This document shows, in pieces, positions 9,684 through 19,940 of a stretch of 49,823 nt of DNA. Position 1 is the stretch's first letter; each line of letters starts with the position of its first letter. The stretch comes from Gnetum montanum (lineage: Eukaryota > Streptophyta > Gnetopsida > Gnetales > Gnetaceae), in NCBI GenBank assembly GCA_015680685.1, contig MNCI01002923.1, forward strand, positions 1,192,635 through 1,242,457, written 5' to 3'. The notes below the pieces were generated by a model. That model was not told the origin of the DNA. It saw nothing but the letters and a program-made list of their open reading frames with translations, and searched no databases. The position numbers and the translations under genes were made by a program.

Positions 9684-11291
9684 TGTAGCAACTAAAAATA
9701 TTAGTGGCTGGAAACACCGAGAGGTTGTTCGGTGAACAGTTTAACCTTGGATCCGTGCGAGGGTTGTGCTGGAATAAACGGAAGCGAGGTGCCTTGAACA
9801 ATCTGGTCGATCAGACAAGGACTTAATCGATGTAACTTAACCTTACTTGAACATTGTTTTAAATACAAAATACATGAGGTAAAATTGATAATCAATAAAT
9901 GCAACGATGAAGAAAATAATGTCAAATAGTCATAACAATGAAGAGATAATAGAATAAATTGGGGTAAGAAAATGCACTATCACAAAGTCCCAGGTTCGAT
10001 TCTTTGCCTTGTTTGAAAATGTACAACAAGTTATACAATGCCAGAGGCACACAGTGAGTTCAAGAATGACCAAAATGCTCAAAATATGCCAACTATGCTT
10101 TTGAGTGAGAACTTAAAAGCTAATAGTGCAAAATTCCAACAAGCCAACTACTCTCGCTAATGTAGAAATGCCAATTCTTTGAGTTAAAAAGCCAACCACA
10201 TAAAAGCCAATGCACAAGATGTCAATGCAAAAAGCCAACCCAAATTTCCAACCCTTGGAGTGTTATTTGTTGAGGTATTTATAGGGCTAGGAGCAAGTGA
10301 GAAATGAGGCTTGGATGCCATGTGTCTTGGATCCCACGAGATGTTGACGTGCCCATACTGCATAGATGTGCAACGTTGGTCATGAACTTGCTACGCTGTA
10401 ACTATGCTATTGAAAATTGCACATGCTAGAATCTAGTGTGTCAACAATGCAAGCGAGAAATGGAGCACATTGGTGTAGCATAGCTGCTTGCTACATTGTG
10501 CTACGCTATGTGGCATAGCACAACGTAGTTGCCGATTTGGACAGAAAACTTACATTGAAATCAAAATCATTTGCTGGGAGCCTTTATGCACATTGGGTTA
10601 ACCTTTGGAGCATTTCGTTGATTTGCATTTTTTCTATGCTATGCTACTCTGCATGGCGTAGCATAGCATAACAGCCAATGTAACTTGCATTTTCATCAGA
10701 ATTGTAGGGTTTCATGTGAAAACTTTGCTTGTGGTTTGAAGGCTAACTAAGACAGGGTAGCTTTGGAAGCCACCATGCCATTAGATGCAGTCTTTTTCCA
10801 AGAGGGCTTGGCAAAGGAGCCTTTGCATGTTTCATCCTTGCTATTCTATGTTACGCTATATAGTGTAGCATAGCGTAGCACCCTGTGTTAGTCAAATTCT
10901 GACTTTGCCTTGTGCGAACATCTTGCAAAACTTGCATTAGGACACTTGATTAATTTTTTGAAGGCTTGCTACGCTGCATAGCTTAGCATAGCATAGTAGA
11001 ATTCTCCACTAGAAAAATTGTTGAACTATTTTGCCCATCCTAAGCACCATCGACAACTCCTAGCACGATTTCTGGGTAGACTCTCAGCTTAGTGAATTAT
11101 CCAGGTGGGCAGGCCAAAGAGTCCATCAAGCCTACCAATCTTGGAAGTAGAAAACTTGTCAGACTGCACAGTCTGTCTTTGGTATCTACACTTTTCTACC
11201 AGACTACCATGATGCTACACTTGTGGAAGTCCTTGCCTAAATTCCAAGACCCTAGTGAAGCAAGAGGGTCTCAAAATTTTATGGTGTTTCA
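9684..11291 (-). repeat. Element A 5' LTR (1,608 bp)
   Basis: On the minus strand it starts TGAAACACCATAAAATTTTG (ending at 11,291) and ends GTTGCTACA (9,684). The start, the CTATAAATAC TATA box (10,275-10,284) and a U5 block of about 200 bp (9,700-9,900) match the solo LTR at 34,512-35,867. The middle has diverged. The U3 carries at least five inverted repeats built from GCTACGCTATGC and its complement. Confidence 0.8.
10275..10284 (-). promoter_or_regulatory. TATA box of element A LTR
   Basis: CTATAAATAC on the minus strand, followed by CTC and an AAGGGTTGG block. The same TATA and AGGGTTGG neighbourhood recurs in the solo LTR at 35,165, which supports conservation of the promoter. Confidence 0.6.
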
Positions 11292-11949
11292 ATGGTGCTT
11301 GTTTTGTAACAAGAATCCATACGTTATAGAGCTCTACATACTAAACTTGAAATCATTTAGTAGCATAGCATACCAAAAAATTGACAAAGCATTTGACATC
11401 CATCTTCAAAATGAAGAAATATAGCATAAACTATTTCTTCTTCTTCACAATGGATGTTTATCTCCATGGCGATCATTGCCAGCACCTACAGATGAAGTTG
11501 AGCATAAGTCCGATGTTGCTGCTATTCAACATCAACCAAAAACATAACATGACCAAATCTAGTATGGGTATGAAAGGTTGAGTTGTGGATCCTATGCAAA
11601 TCTAAACACATTTTGATGATTTCTACAAAGATATTTTGAAATAGCTCAGCTCAACAAGCATGGCTATGTCAAGAGCATCAAAATCTATGATAACCTTGTC
11701 AATCATAGGATTAACAATGTTGACAATTAGATCCATGAGAAAGATTAGGTCAATATGGATCTGTGACTGGAGTCATTAAACTAGAAATTGGAAATTTTTA
11801 TTTGGCCCAGAAAATCACAAAGGATTTGTTCCATCATTATAAAGCCTTAACATATCTTTGAAGAAAGTGAAAAACAACATAGATGTAATGCTTTAAGCAC
11901 ATAGAGTGAATTTAAAAGAGAACAATTTGCAAATTATAATTAATATTAT
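11292..11949. other. Unassigned DNA upstream of element A's LTR
   Basis: No family recognised on either strand. It could be the downstream part of the LINE-like remnant at 11,950-12,317, but no motif supports this. Confidence 0.3.
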
Positions 11950-12317
11950 AATTTATTCAAATGTGAGCCAAAGATGAGAAAAAAAATGTTCTTCATCTTC
12001 TATGCTTTGTTTGCACAGTCTAAAAGTACATTAATCTCTTTTATGCTTTGTTTGCATAGTTTGCAAGTACATTCATCTCTTGGTAAATTGATTTAATGAC
12101 CTATTTTAATAAGGAGATGATGAGAGCTCATTCTTGCTCTAGCACTTTGATTACTTAAATGAATACAAATTGCTAGGAATAGATACTTTTGAGTACTAAT
12201 AACAAACCTTTTGTGACAAGATTTTTTATAGTCTTCCAAAAAATTCTTTTGTTTAAAGGAAAATCCTCTATTACAATATTCTATGAATGAATTCATAATC
12301 TTCATTGATGCAACCAT
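11950..12317 (-). pseudogene. Possible LINE-type C-terminal zinc-binding remnant
   Basis: The minus strand has ARMSSHHLLIKIGH (near 12,100), then in a neighbouring frame PRDECTCKLCKQS, then SIEDEEHFFSH. The order R-x-SSHxLxIExGR, then C-x2-C, then EDExHF is that of a C-terminal zinc-binding segment seen next to LINE-type reverse transcriptases. A 41-bp tandem duplication (12,001-12,082) falls between C-x2-C and EDEEHF and explains the frame change. The catalytic part is absent. The match is by eye and short. Confidence 0.3.
12001..12082. repeat. 41-bp tandem duplication
   Basis: Two copies (12,001-12,041 and 12,042-12,082) beginning TATGCTTTGTTTGCA, differing at a few positions. Both lie inside the LINE-like remnant. 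Confidence 0.75.
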
Positions 12318-12917
12318 TCATTTTTTTTATAGCATCCATTATCTCCTTAACATAAATAACTTCCACCATGTGACTTAACTTTTAAGTATAAGCAATAAAT
12401 TGACAAAGGGATTGAATTTTAAGAGGAAAAAAATGTGCTTTTAAAAGTAAGGTATAATAAGATGTATGCATGTTAGTGCTTTTTCTAAACCCTACCTACA
12501 AGAAATTTCCATCATAAGCCCTTTATTCAGAGATTGATGAAAATCTGAGATTCAGCATGTTACACCATTGATATAAAATGCCACAAGCTTTCCAAGGTAT
12601 GTTGACCTTATTAGTAAAAATGGATTATGAATATTCAATTCAAGCATTTCAAGCTTTCATAATTTCAAGCATGGGACTACCATTACCTTCAGTACCTTCA
12701 CCTTTTCTTCTAAAAATTTTACCTACATTATGGTCTGATTGAGCATGTGTGCTATATTGAGTTGTGTGCTTTTAAGAGGAACTACTTTCTCGATTACATT
12801 TGCCTTTCTTGGTTCTTTATACATTTTTGAAATTACAACTTTGGAGTACAACTTTGGAGTACTTACAATAGAGGTCATTGCTAGATTGAAGCCAAAAAAT
12901 GAGATGTTCTCTAGATA
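12318..12917. other. Unassigned DNA left of element F
   Basis: AT-rich, with a 106-codon minus frame ending at 12,723 that overlaps the F LTR start and has no recognisable domain. It is the pre-insertion target of F; sequence on the other side resumes at 25,473. Confidence 0.3.
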
Positions 12918-12922
12918 CCTTA

Positions 12923-13822
12923 TGATGAGTGTCAAAGTGTTCTGCCAATGGACCCTTGTCGATGTGGGCCCATCTATGTGATGTTGCCCTATCGATGAGG
13001 CTATGTTGATGTAGCATTTTTTGCATTTATGGGGCTCCATCAATGTAGCTACATAATAAAGTCTATAAATATTTGTTCACCAACTATGTTTATGGAAGCT
13101 TACGTTATAGTTGTAGCAGAGCTCTTGTGGTTTTATCATTTGAGAGTTAGAATATTTCTTTGAGTGCCTATAGTAGGAGTTATAAAGTGTATAGATATTT
13201 ATTTGAGCACTAATGTACTTCAGCAAACCAGTGTGAATGGCAATAAAGATGAACCTTGTGATCAAACCGTACAGCACTTGGAATAGATTATGATTTATTT
13301 TTGCATTTACTATTTTCATTAATTATGCAATTAATTAAGATAAACTAGACTTCAATTGATTAATTAAGTAATTAAGCTAAATATATTAAACACATAAGTA
13401 CAACTGCTTCGAGCATCACATACAACACTTGGTAGTCCTAGTAGCGCTTAATGCTTGGTAGCCCAACAATGTTGTATGCATTCAGGATGTGTAAGAAAAC
13501 TGGGACCAAATACTTATGTTAGGATTAGTTAGATATTCCTTAATTAGTAGATTAATTAGCTATTAAATTACTTCATTTCTTTATTTTAAAGCATCAAGAA
13601 CATAAAACATAAAATAATAAAAATCATATGCCTTGATTACACTTAAATCATACCTTTGTATGTCACAAGTGTAATTGGAAAGACAACGAATGATTGTTAG
13701 GGTGAGTTCACTACCTAGAGGCTAGTGCACTGGAAGACATAGAGTTCACAAAATTCAACTAGATCACACATGAACTCTTAGTGATTCATATGGTTAAGTG
13801 TAGGGGTACTCACCACTCATTA
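12923..13822 (+). repeat. Element F 5' LTR (900 bp)
   Basis: Aligns end to end with 24,557-25,467. It has the TATA box CTATAAATAT at 13,063, a sequence-conserved AT core with TTAATTAATTAAG, and a terminal TACTCACCACTCATTA. The family is shared with 27,196-28,075 and 48,107-48,944. Confidence 0.92.
13063..13072 (+). promoter_or_regulatory. TATA box of F 5' LTR
   Basis: CTATAAATAT, about 140 bp into the LTR; the 3' LTR has GTATAAATAC at the matching place (24,711-24,720). Confidence 0.6.
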
Positions 13823-13823
13823 T

Positions 13824-13841
13824 TGATGTCATTACCTAGGA
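13824..13841 (+). promoter_or_regulatory. Primer-binding site, decayed tRNA-Asp type
   Basis: TGATGTCATTACCTAGGA, one base after the LTR. Plant tRNA-Asp ends ...CCCCGGCAACGGCGCCA, whose complement TGGCGCCGTTGCCGGGGA is the usual primer site of Athila-type elements. The match is 11 of 18; six of the seven differences are C-to-T or G-to-A. R1 and R2 carry the same site in the same place with 13 of 18 each, which makes the call firm. Confidence 0.75.
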
Positions 13842-13968
13842 CTCTTTTTGTTTGAAATGTGCACTATCTTGGTTTAGTAAACATCATTAACATTATTGGA
13901 TGAACCTTAAGGTCAAAATCATTCTCATAATAAATATAATCACACTAATATTTTATTTGTATTACAAA

Positions 13969-16200
13969 ATGTCTTCTTCTCATAGGCACGATGAGTATGT
14001 GCTTGACTTCACCTTCATTTTGCATTAGGATGAACAACTACAATGGTGAGATATGGAAGGCAATATTATAATGCCTCATGATTGATCTATGCTTAGGATG
14101 CTGCTTCAAACTCTTAGGAGGTTGGTCATCCAATATCTTCAAGAGGAGTACCCTATGCATGATTATGACTACTATTACTACCGTTGCACTAAAACACAAC
14201 ATAGGAGAGATCAATACCAAGAAAAGTGCCATGAGATTATGAAGGGGAAATAGTTCACCAATCCCTTGTTCTTTCTTAACCAAAATGATAATGAGGATCC
14301 TTCCTCTAGGTATTTTCAACATGAAGATTCTCCACCTCATGTTATTGGTGATGGGGGTGTTGCCTTGAAGCTACAGTCCACTATTAATAATTCAAGTTCA
14401 GGTAAAAATGGACATCAAGGTAGGGGCTTGGACAAGTTTTAAGATGAAAATAAAACTAACAAACGTGACCATGACAACCATAGAGGAGTTGGCAAACATC
14501 ATGATGGTGGTAATCTTCCTCCTTCTTCACCCTCTTCATCTGCATATGTTTCTTCTTCTTTTGGTTATGACAAATGCCATAGAAAGAATAATCATGATGA
14601 AGGGGAATGGTAGGACAACAATGATGATTGTTGGACCCACCATGAATGAATGGGTAGTAGAGGATGTCATTGAAATAATAATGATGATGAGTCTTTGTTG
14701 GCAACTTAGAGCATGCTAAATATTGTAGAGGCCATAAAAATTTAAACCAGGCATGTGAAAGATAGTTGGATTAGACAACTTGATATGAATAATATTCCCA
14801 AATTTGAGGGGGGATATGACTATGATCCAAAAATACATCTTCAATATTTTCACAATGCCTATGCCTTACAAAATATTAAAACTAATTGGCAAAAATTAAA
14901 GCTATTTCCTAAGACACTCATCAAAAAAGCAAAAAGCTAGTATTGATCCTTGGAGTTGGAATCCATTGACAAGTGAAGTATGATGTTAGATTTATTTAAT
15001 GATAAATATCAGACATACTCTAGAGTGTCTAATTTGAGAAGGAAAATCAAAGGATGGAAGTAAGGAAACCATGAATCATTGGATGCCACCATGGAAAGAT
15101 ACTATTCTCTCATCCACCAATGCCTTGGCCATGGTTATTCTTAGTGAGAACAACTTCATCATATCATAGATGGACTTAGATCGAAAATGAGAAGAACTCT
15201 TAGGGTCTATACTTAAGGGAGACTATCAAAACTTAGGGCCCATCATATTCAAAGGCTAATTGAGCAAGTATAAAAAGAAGAAGGAGAGTTAAGAAAATGG
15301 GAAAGTGCTAAAGAATACAATAGGGATCCTTCCATTAGAAAGAGGAAGGTCTAATTTTGTGACAGTGAGGAAGAGTCACCTCTTAATGAGGTGGTGAACA
15401 AAAAGACCTTGTTTATTCAAAAATATATGTTTGAGATTTCAACCAAGGTAGATAAAATGTGGAATTTTTTGGATGAAAAATTCCAAGCTACTCTAAAATT
15501 ACCAAAGAATCAAGAGAGTAGAGTCATGATCATGATGTAGGAGGTGGAAAGAAGCTGAACGTGCCTACCAAAGGGGCAAGGACAAGATAGCTATAGTAGA
15601 GAAAATTTTGGAAACTAAATTAGATGATGATGGTGGGTGTGACATCTACTAATATGAACATCCTAAGGGATGTTGCCCCATCATGTCACACTTATAGGAG
15701 TTGGGGGTGTATGCTCTAAATCCATGACTAGTAAAGAGGCAAACACCAAGAAGATTGTCTTATTCCCAAGGCAATCCTAGGCACTTTCATTAGCAACAAT
15801 AATATTATCCAAGTGGAACTCCTTTGCAACCATACAAGAAATATCAATAATGCACTAACCATAGTCATGGGGGATGTCACCACCAAGGTAGCAGTACCCT
15901 TACAGGCAACCAGATCTATATGGATATTATGTTTAGCAATCCCTATCTTCACGTGACTCTTCCAGTCATGTTTCTCCTTTCTAACATCACTACTACCCTC
16001 TAGAATACTATAGATCTCATTATGCACATTTTAGGAGGGATGCCATATTTTTTTCTTATCCTCCTCCTATTTCTACACCTATTCCTCCATCCTCAACATA
16101 GCTACTACTTGCTCCATCCATGTAGGATGAACTTCTAGCCCAACCACAGCAACACAATGTTACCAGGGTTTTCAATCTATAATTGGTTCATCAATTAAGG
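13969..16200 (+). pseudogene. Element F Gag
   Basis: It starts at ATG 13,969 (MSSSHRHDE), the same place and wording as in R1 (MSSSHKHDE) and R2 (MASSHKDE). The first third is disordered, rich in His, Asp, Asn and Ser. The Retrotrans_gag domain lies at about 14,800-15,250: NIPKFEGGYDYDP, LQYFHNAYALQN, LKLFPKTL, and GHGYS near its end. Near 15,640 the motif CDIY-x-YEHPKGCCP is a C/H zinc-binding-like segment present in all three copies, followed by a Pro/Tyr/His-rich stretch leading to the protease. Many stops, mostly TAG. It would build the particle and package RNA. Confidence 0.75.
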
Positions 16201-16439
16201 GGTTTGAAACCTTATGCTTATAAAAGATCATTCTTCTGAACCAACAACCCTACAAAGGCCTCACAAACTCAAGCAACTGGCCACCCTGCTCCTAGATCAT
16301 TCTCTGCAAACCATTCCATCAAATCACCTTCAAACCAAATGCCACCCAAAATCCATATTGCTATGCTCACTCATGTTGTATTTGATTGGATTTGAGCTAG
16401 CAACCTTTCTAGAAAATTAGCTAATTTGGGGAGTCCTCT

Positions 16440-16812
16440 TATCTATTTATAGATTGCTAGGAATGAACCATGTAAAGCTCTTCTTGATTCAAGTTCCAAT
16501 GTGAACTTAATTTCTCATGAAATGTATACTACCTAGAACTTGCCACCTCTTAAGAAGAGAAATATCATATTGGAATTGGTAGATTAGTCCATCAATGTTC
16601 CATTGGGACTAGTCAAAGACATTGTGATCACTATCTATGGGTGGTCTTATCCTACCAATTTCCTAGTAATTAAGGTTGATAACTATAAGGGGGACTTCCA
16701 AATCATTATGGGAAGGGCATGGCTAAGCACTGTTGATGTAAGAATGTACATTAGAGATCTTTCCTTGAAGATATCTAAGGAAAATTCATTTGGAAAGATC
16801 AAGAAGAAATGA
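16440..16812 (+). pseudogene. Element F aspartic protease
   Basis: The active-site region reads LLDSSSNVNLISHEMY (Asp codon 16,486-16,488), so D-S-S replaces D-S/T-G; the glycine loss should inactivate it. The second conserved strand is IIMGRAWLSTVDV. Only the last part (16,603-16,812) is open. The frame continues from gag and leads to the reverse transcriptase after about 160 bp. Confidence 0.75.
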
Positions 16813-17960
16813 GTTCCATGCATGACGCATAGTGATACCAGATACAATTGCATGCAAATACTCTAGTTAGTGAAACAAGCATCTATTTCCTCATGCAAGC
16901 AGTGTGCACATGAAGCAAATATTCAAAGGTGTTTGTATGTAGCAACCATAAAATAAGAGGGTACGTAGTGGTTGACCGCTAATTTTCATAGCAGCACGAT
17001 GTGCATGAAACCTATTAAGAATCTAACATGTGCTTGTGTTGTAAGCATGGATGAACTAGAGCAAGTTCATCACCAACTCTCTGATAATAAAACCAATGAT
17101 ACCAATTGGAAAGAGTTGGAAATCCTTGAGAAACAAGAGCCCCTAAATTTGAAAACTCTACCTACTAGCCTAGAATATTCATTCTTAAAAAATGGTAAGC
17201 CAGTTATACTTAATGCCAAACTTGCTTCCAAACAGAAAGAAAAACTATTGGAAGTGGTCAATAGATAGCCAACAGCCTTTTCTTGGTCATATCTTAAACT
17301 CACTAGAATTGATCAATGGATATGCCAGCATTGCATTTACACAGATCCATCCATGAAGCCAATGAGGCAACCAAAGCAACCAAAATTAAAGCAAATCATC
17401 AAAGAGGAGATTGATCAACTCCATAAGGTATGGTTCATCTACCCCATTGCGAATAGCAAGTGGGTCAATTCACTTGTAATAGTGCCAAAGACAGGTGGAA
17501 AATGACAAGTTTGTATCAACTTTAGGCTATTAAACATGGCAACATTTAAAGATCATTTTTCATTGCCATTTGTTGATTAGGTGTTGGACACCATATTTGA
17601 ATATTGCTATTACAATTTTCTAGATGGTTATAATTACTATAACCAAATCTAGATTGCACCAAAAGACCAAACATTCATGAGTCCCTAGAAAACCCTTGCA
17701 TATCATAAGATGTCCTTAGGTCCATGCAATGCTCTTGCCACTTTCCAATGCCTAGTTTTAAGCATCTTTCAATAGCAAATTGATAGCAAAGTGGAAGTCT
17801 TTATGGAAGACTTCTCCACTTATGGTGCTACATTCGAGCAAGCCTTGGACCACCTTGAGCAAGTATGAAAAGGATGTGTGGACATAAATCTATAGCTTAA
17901 TTGGCAAAAGAGCCATCTCATGTTCCAAGATGACATTGTATTTGGACATATAATTTTATA
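16813..17960 (+). pseudogene. Element F reverse transcriptase
   Basis: A connector with KNLTCACVVSMDELEQ and LNLKTLPTSLEYSFL (typical Ty3 linker to RT) leads into the RT: QIIKEEIDQLHKVWFIYPI, SKWVNSLVIVPKTGGK, CINFRLLN, HFSLPFVD, MSLGPCNALATFQ. The catalytic motif at 17,800-17,814 is FMEDF where active Ty3 enzymes have F(M/V)DDF, so one catalytic Asp has become Glu. About 16 stops are read between 17,266 and 18,250 across RT and early RNase H. It would copy element RNA into DNA. Confidence 0.8.
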
Positions 17961-18570
17961 GGAAGGGATCAAGGTAGATTCTAAAAAGATAAGGATTATC
18001 TAAGGAATCACCCATCAACCAAAAACTATAAAAGATGTTTGGTCATTCCTTAGACACACTCACTACTACTAGTGATTTATAGAGAATTTCTCTAAGATCA
18101 CAAACTCATTGGTCAAGATAGCAAAGAAATATGGTGCCTTCATCTAGATTAAGGAATGTGAAAATGCATTTCAAAGCCTCAAACAAAAGCTCATAGAGAC
18201 TCCAATTCTATGAGCACCTGACTAGTCCAAACCATTCCATGATTATGCCTTAGGATCTATGCTTATGTAGTTGGATGATAGGAAACATCCATATTACATT
18301 CACTGTGTAAGTTGAAGCATTATGGGTGCATAACTAAACTACACCACCACAAAAAATAATTCATGGTAGTGGTACTTGCCCTAGAGAAGTTCAAGCACTA
18401 TGTTTTTGGATATAAAGTGTTTGTGCACACTGATCACAGTGCCATTCACTTTTTTATGAACAATCCAATGATAAGCCCTTATGTCATATAGTGGCTAGTG
18501 ATCTTGCAAGAATTTAATCTTACAATGGTAGATCAACAGGAAGCTAAGAATGTGGTTGCCAATCACTTGT
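17961..18570 (+). pseudogene. Element F RNase H domain and tether
   Basis: After the RT thumb (FGHIIL, EGIKVDSKKI) comes KECENAFQSLKQKLIETPIL, then the alpha/beta RNase H fold with FKHYVFGYKV-like and VHTDHSA-like segments in shifting frames near 18,390-18,440. It ends with the typical VVANHLSQLRWD (family VADHLSRL) at 18,553-18,590. Several frameshifts are present. It would remove RNA from RNA-DNA hybrids. Confidence 0.65.
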
Positions 18571-19940
18571 CTCAGTTAAGATGGGATAACAAAGAGAAGG
18601 AAAGTTCATTGTCTAACCAATTTCCTGATGAGCTCCTCTTTCCTGGTACAATAAATGAACAAATTCTTGTAGAACCAAAATGGTATGATGAAATCCTCAC
18701 TTATTTTCTCACTTAGGAGTTTCCATAAGATCTGGATCATAGGAAGAAACAACAATTTCTTCATCAAGCTAAGCACTTCATGGAAAAAAATGGACATGTT
18801 TACAAGGTGTTTGGTGATGGCCAAGTTCATTGGTGTGTATCTAATGTAGATTAATTGTGCATTCTCTAAGATCCTCATGAGGGCCACTATGCTAGAAGAT
18901 GCATGATCATAAAAATCATGATGGCAAGATACTATTGGCCCACAATCTTTAGGGATGCCCACCAATTTGGTTGATCCTATAAGCACTACCAACAAGATGG
19001 TGGGATGACCACACAAATGGAGGATCCTCAATAGCGGATTTAATCATTGAAACCCTTTGACATATGGGGAATAGATTTCATGGGTCCCATCACACCCATG
19101 TCCAACACGAAGGCATGTATAATTGTTGTTATTTACTACTGTACCAAATGGGTAGAAGTAGTAGTCATCACTGGCTATACATCATCCACTGCTACTCGAT
19201 TTGTACACCAAAATGTTATGAATAGGTTTGGGATTCTACATGCACTAATTTTTGACAAAAAAACCCATTTTATGGGTGCTACTTTTTGAAAACTCATGTA
19301 ACACTTAGGGGTTGAACATAAATTAACAACATCCTATCATCCCCAAGCCAATAGTGAAGCAGAGGTGACTAACAGGGAGATCACAAATATTCTAACTAGA
19401 ACTATTAGCAAGTATAGGAGAGACTATAGCATAAAACTCAATGATGCCCTTTGGGCCTACTTCTCAACATGGAAACTCCCTATTGGCTACTCTTCCTAGG
19501 AGTTGATGTATAGAAAAATTCCAGCGCTTTCAATTTAATTTAAGCTTCATACACTCTCAATGACATGTGACCTAGATCTTGATGTAAGTCTAGCATAAAA
19601 AGAAATATTAATCAATTTAAATGTGTTGGATGAAAATTGATTAGTAGCCCTATCGTTGAATGAAGTGCATAAGGCATTTAACAAACAATGACATGACATT
19701 AGGATACAAAAAGAGCAATTTTAATTAAGAGCTAAGGTTTTCTATTAGAACCCCACACATGTTCCTTAAGAAACCAAGTATTCTAAACATTATGGGAGAA
19801 GCCTTATATAATTGACAAAACCTTTCCTTCTAGGTCCATGATCATATACAAACCTAAATGCCGAAACAAGAAGCAGTTCGTCAACATCCAATAGGTAAAG
19901 CCTTTCCACAAGCCCAAGCAAGCTAATGTAATAAATACCT
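18571..19940 (+). pseudogene. Element F integrase
   Basis: A zinc-binding N-terminal segment (HFMEKNGHVYKVF... then YKHYQQDGGMTTQME, where the Cys positions are altered) precedes the core. The core retains all three acidic positions: WGIDFMGP (Asp codon 19,074), ALIFDKKTHF (Asp 19,254) and SEAEVTNRE (Glu 19,362), spaced exactly D-35-E. The C-terminal part is broken by stops, ending near 19,940 in Lys/Pro-rich sequence. It would insert element DNA and produce 5-bp duplications, in line with the CCTTA found. Confidence 0.82.

Larger units (their letters stand above)
5560..11291 (-). mobile_element. Element A: truncated Tat/Ogre-like Ty3 retrotransposon
   Basis: Read on the minus strand, this holds a 1.6-kb LTR (9,684-11,291), a 650-bp leader, and one nearly continuous frame coding Gag and protease (8,564 to 5,847). 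Reverse transcriptase, integrase and the second LTR are missing. The LTR is identified by comparison with the solo LTR at 34,512-35,867: both begin TGAAACACCAT, share a TATA region and a U5 block, and end in CA. The gag carries a C-x2-H-type knuckle followed by a proline-rich linker, as in Tat/Ogre elements. The left end is unclear because coding sequence fades out towards the minisatellite. Confidence 0.75.

Noticed and set aside
11092-11424. A 110-codon plus-strand frame
   Set aside because: It overlaps the 5' end of the A LTR (up to 11,291) on the opposite strand and shows no domain.
12723-13043. A 106-codon minus-strand frame across the left edge of F
   Set aside because: It spans the target-site boundary at 12,923 and runs into the LTR, so it cannot be an original gene.
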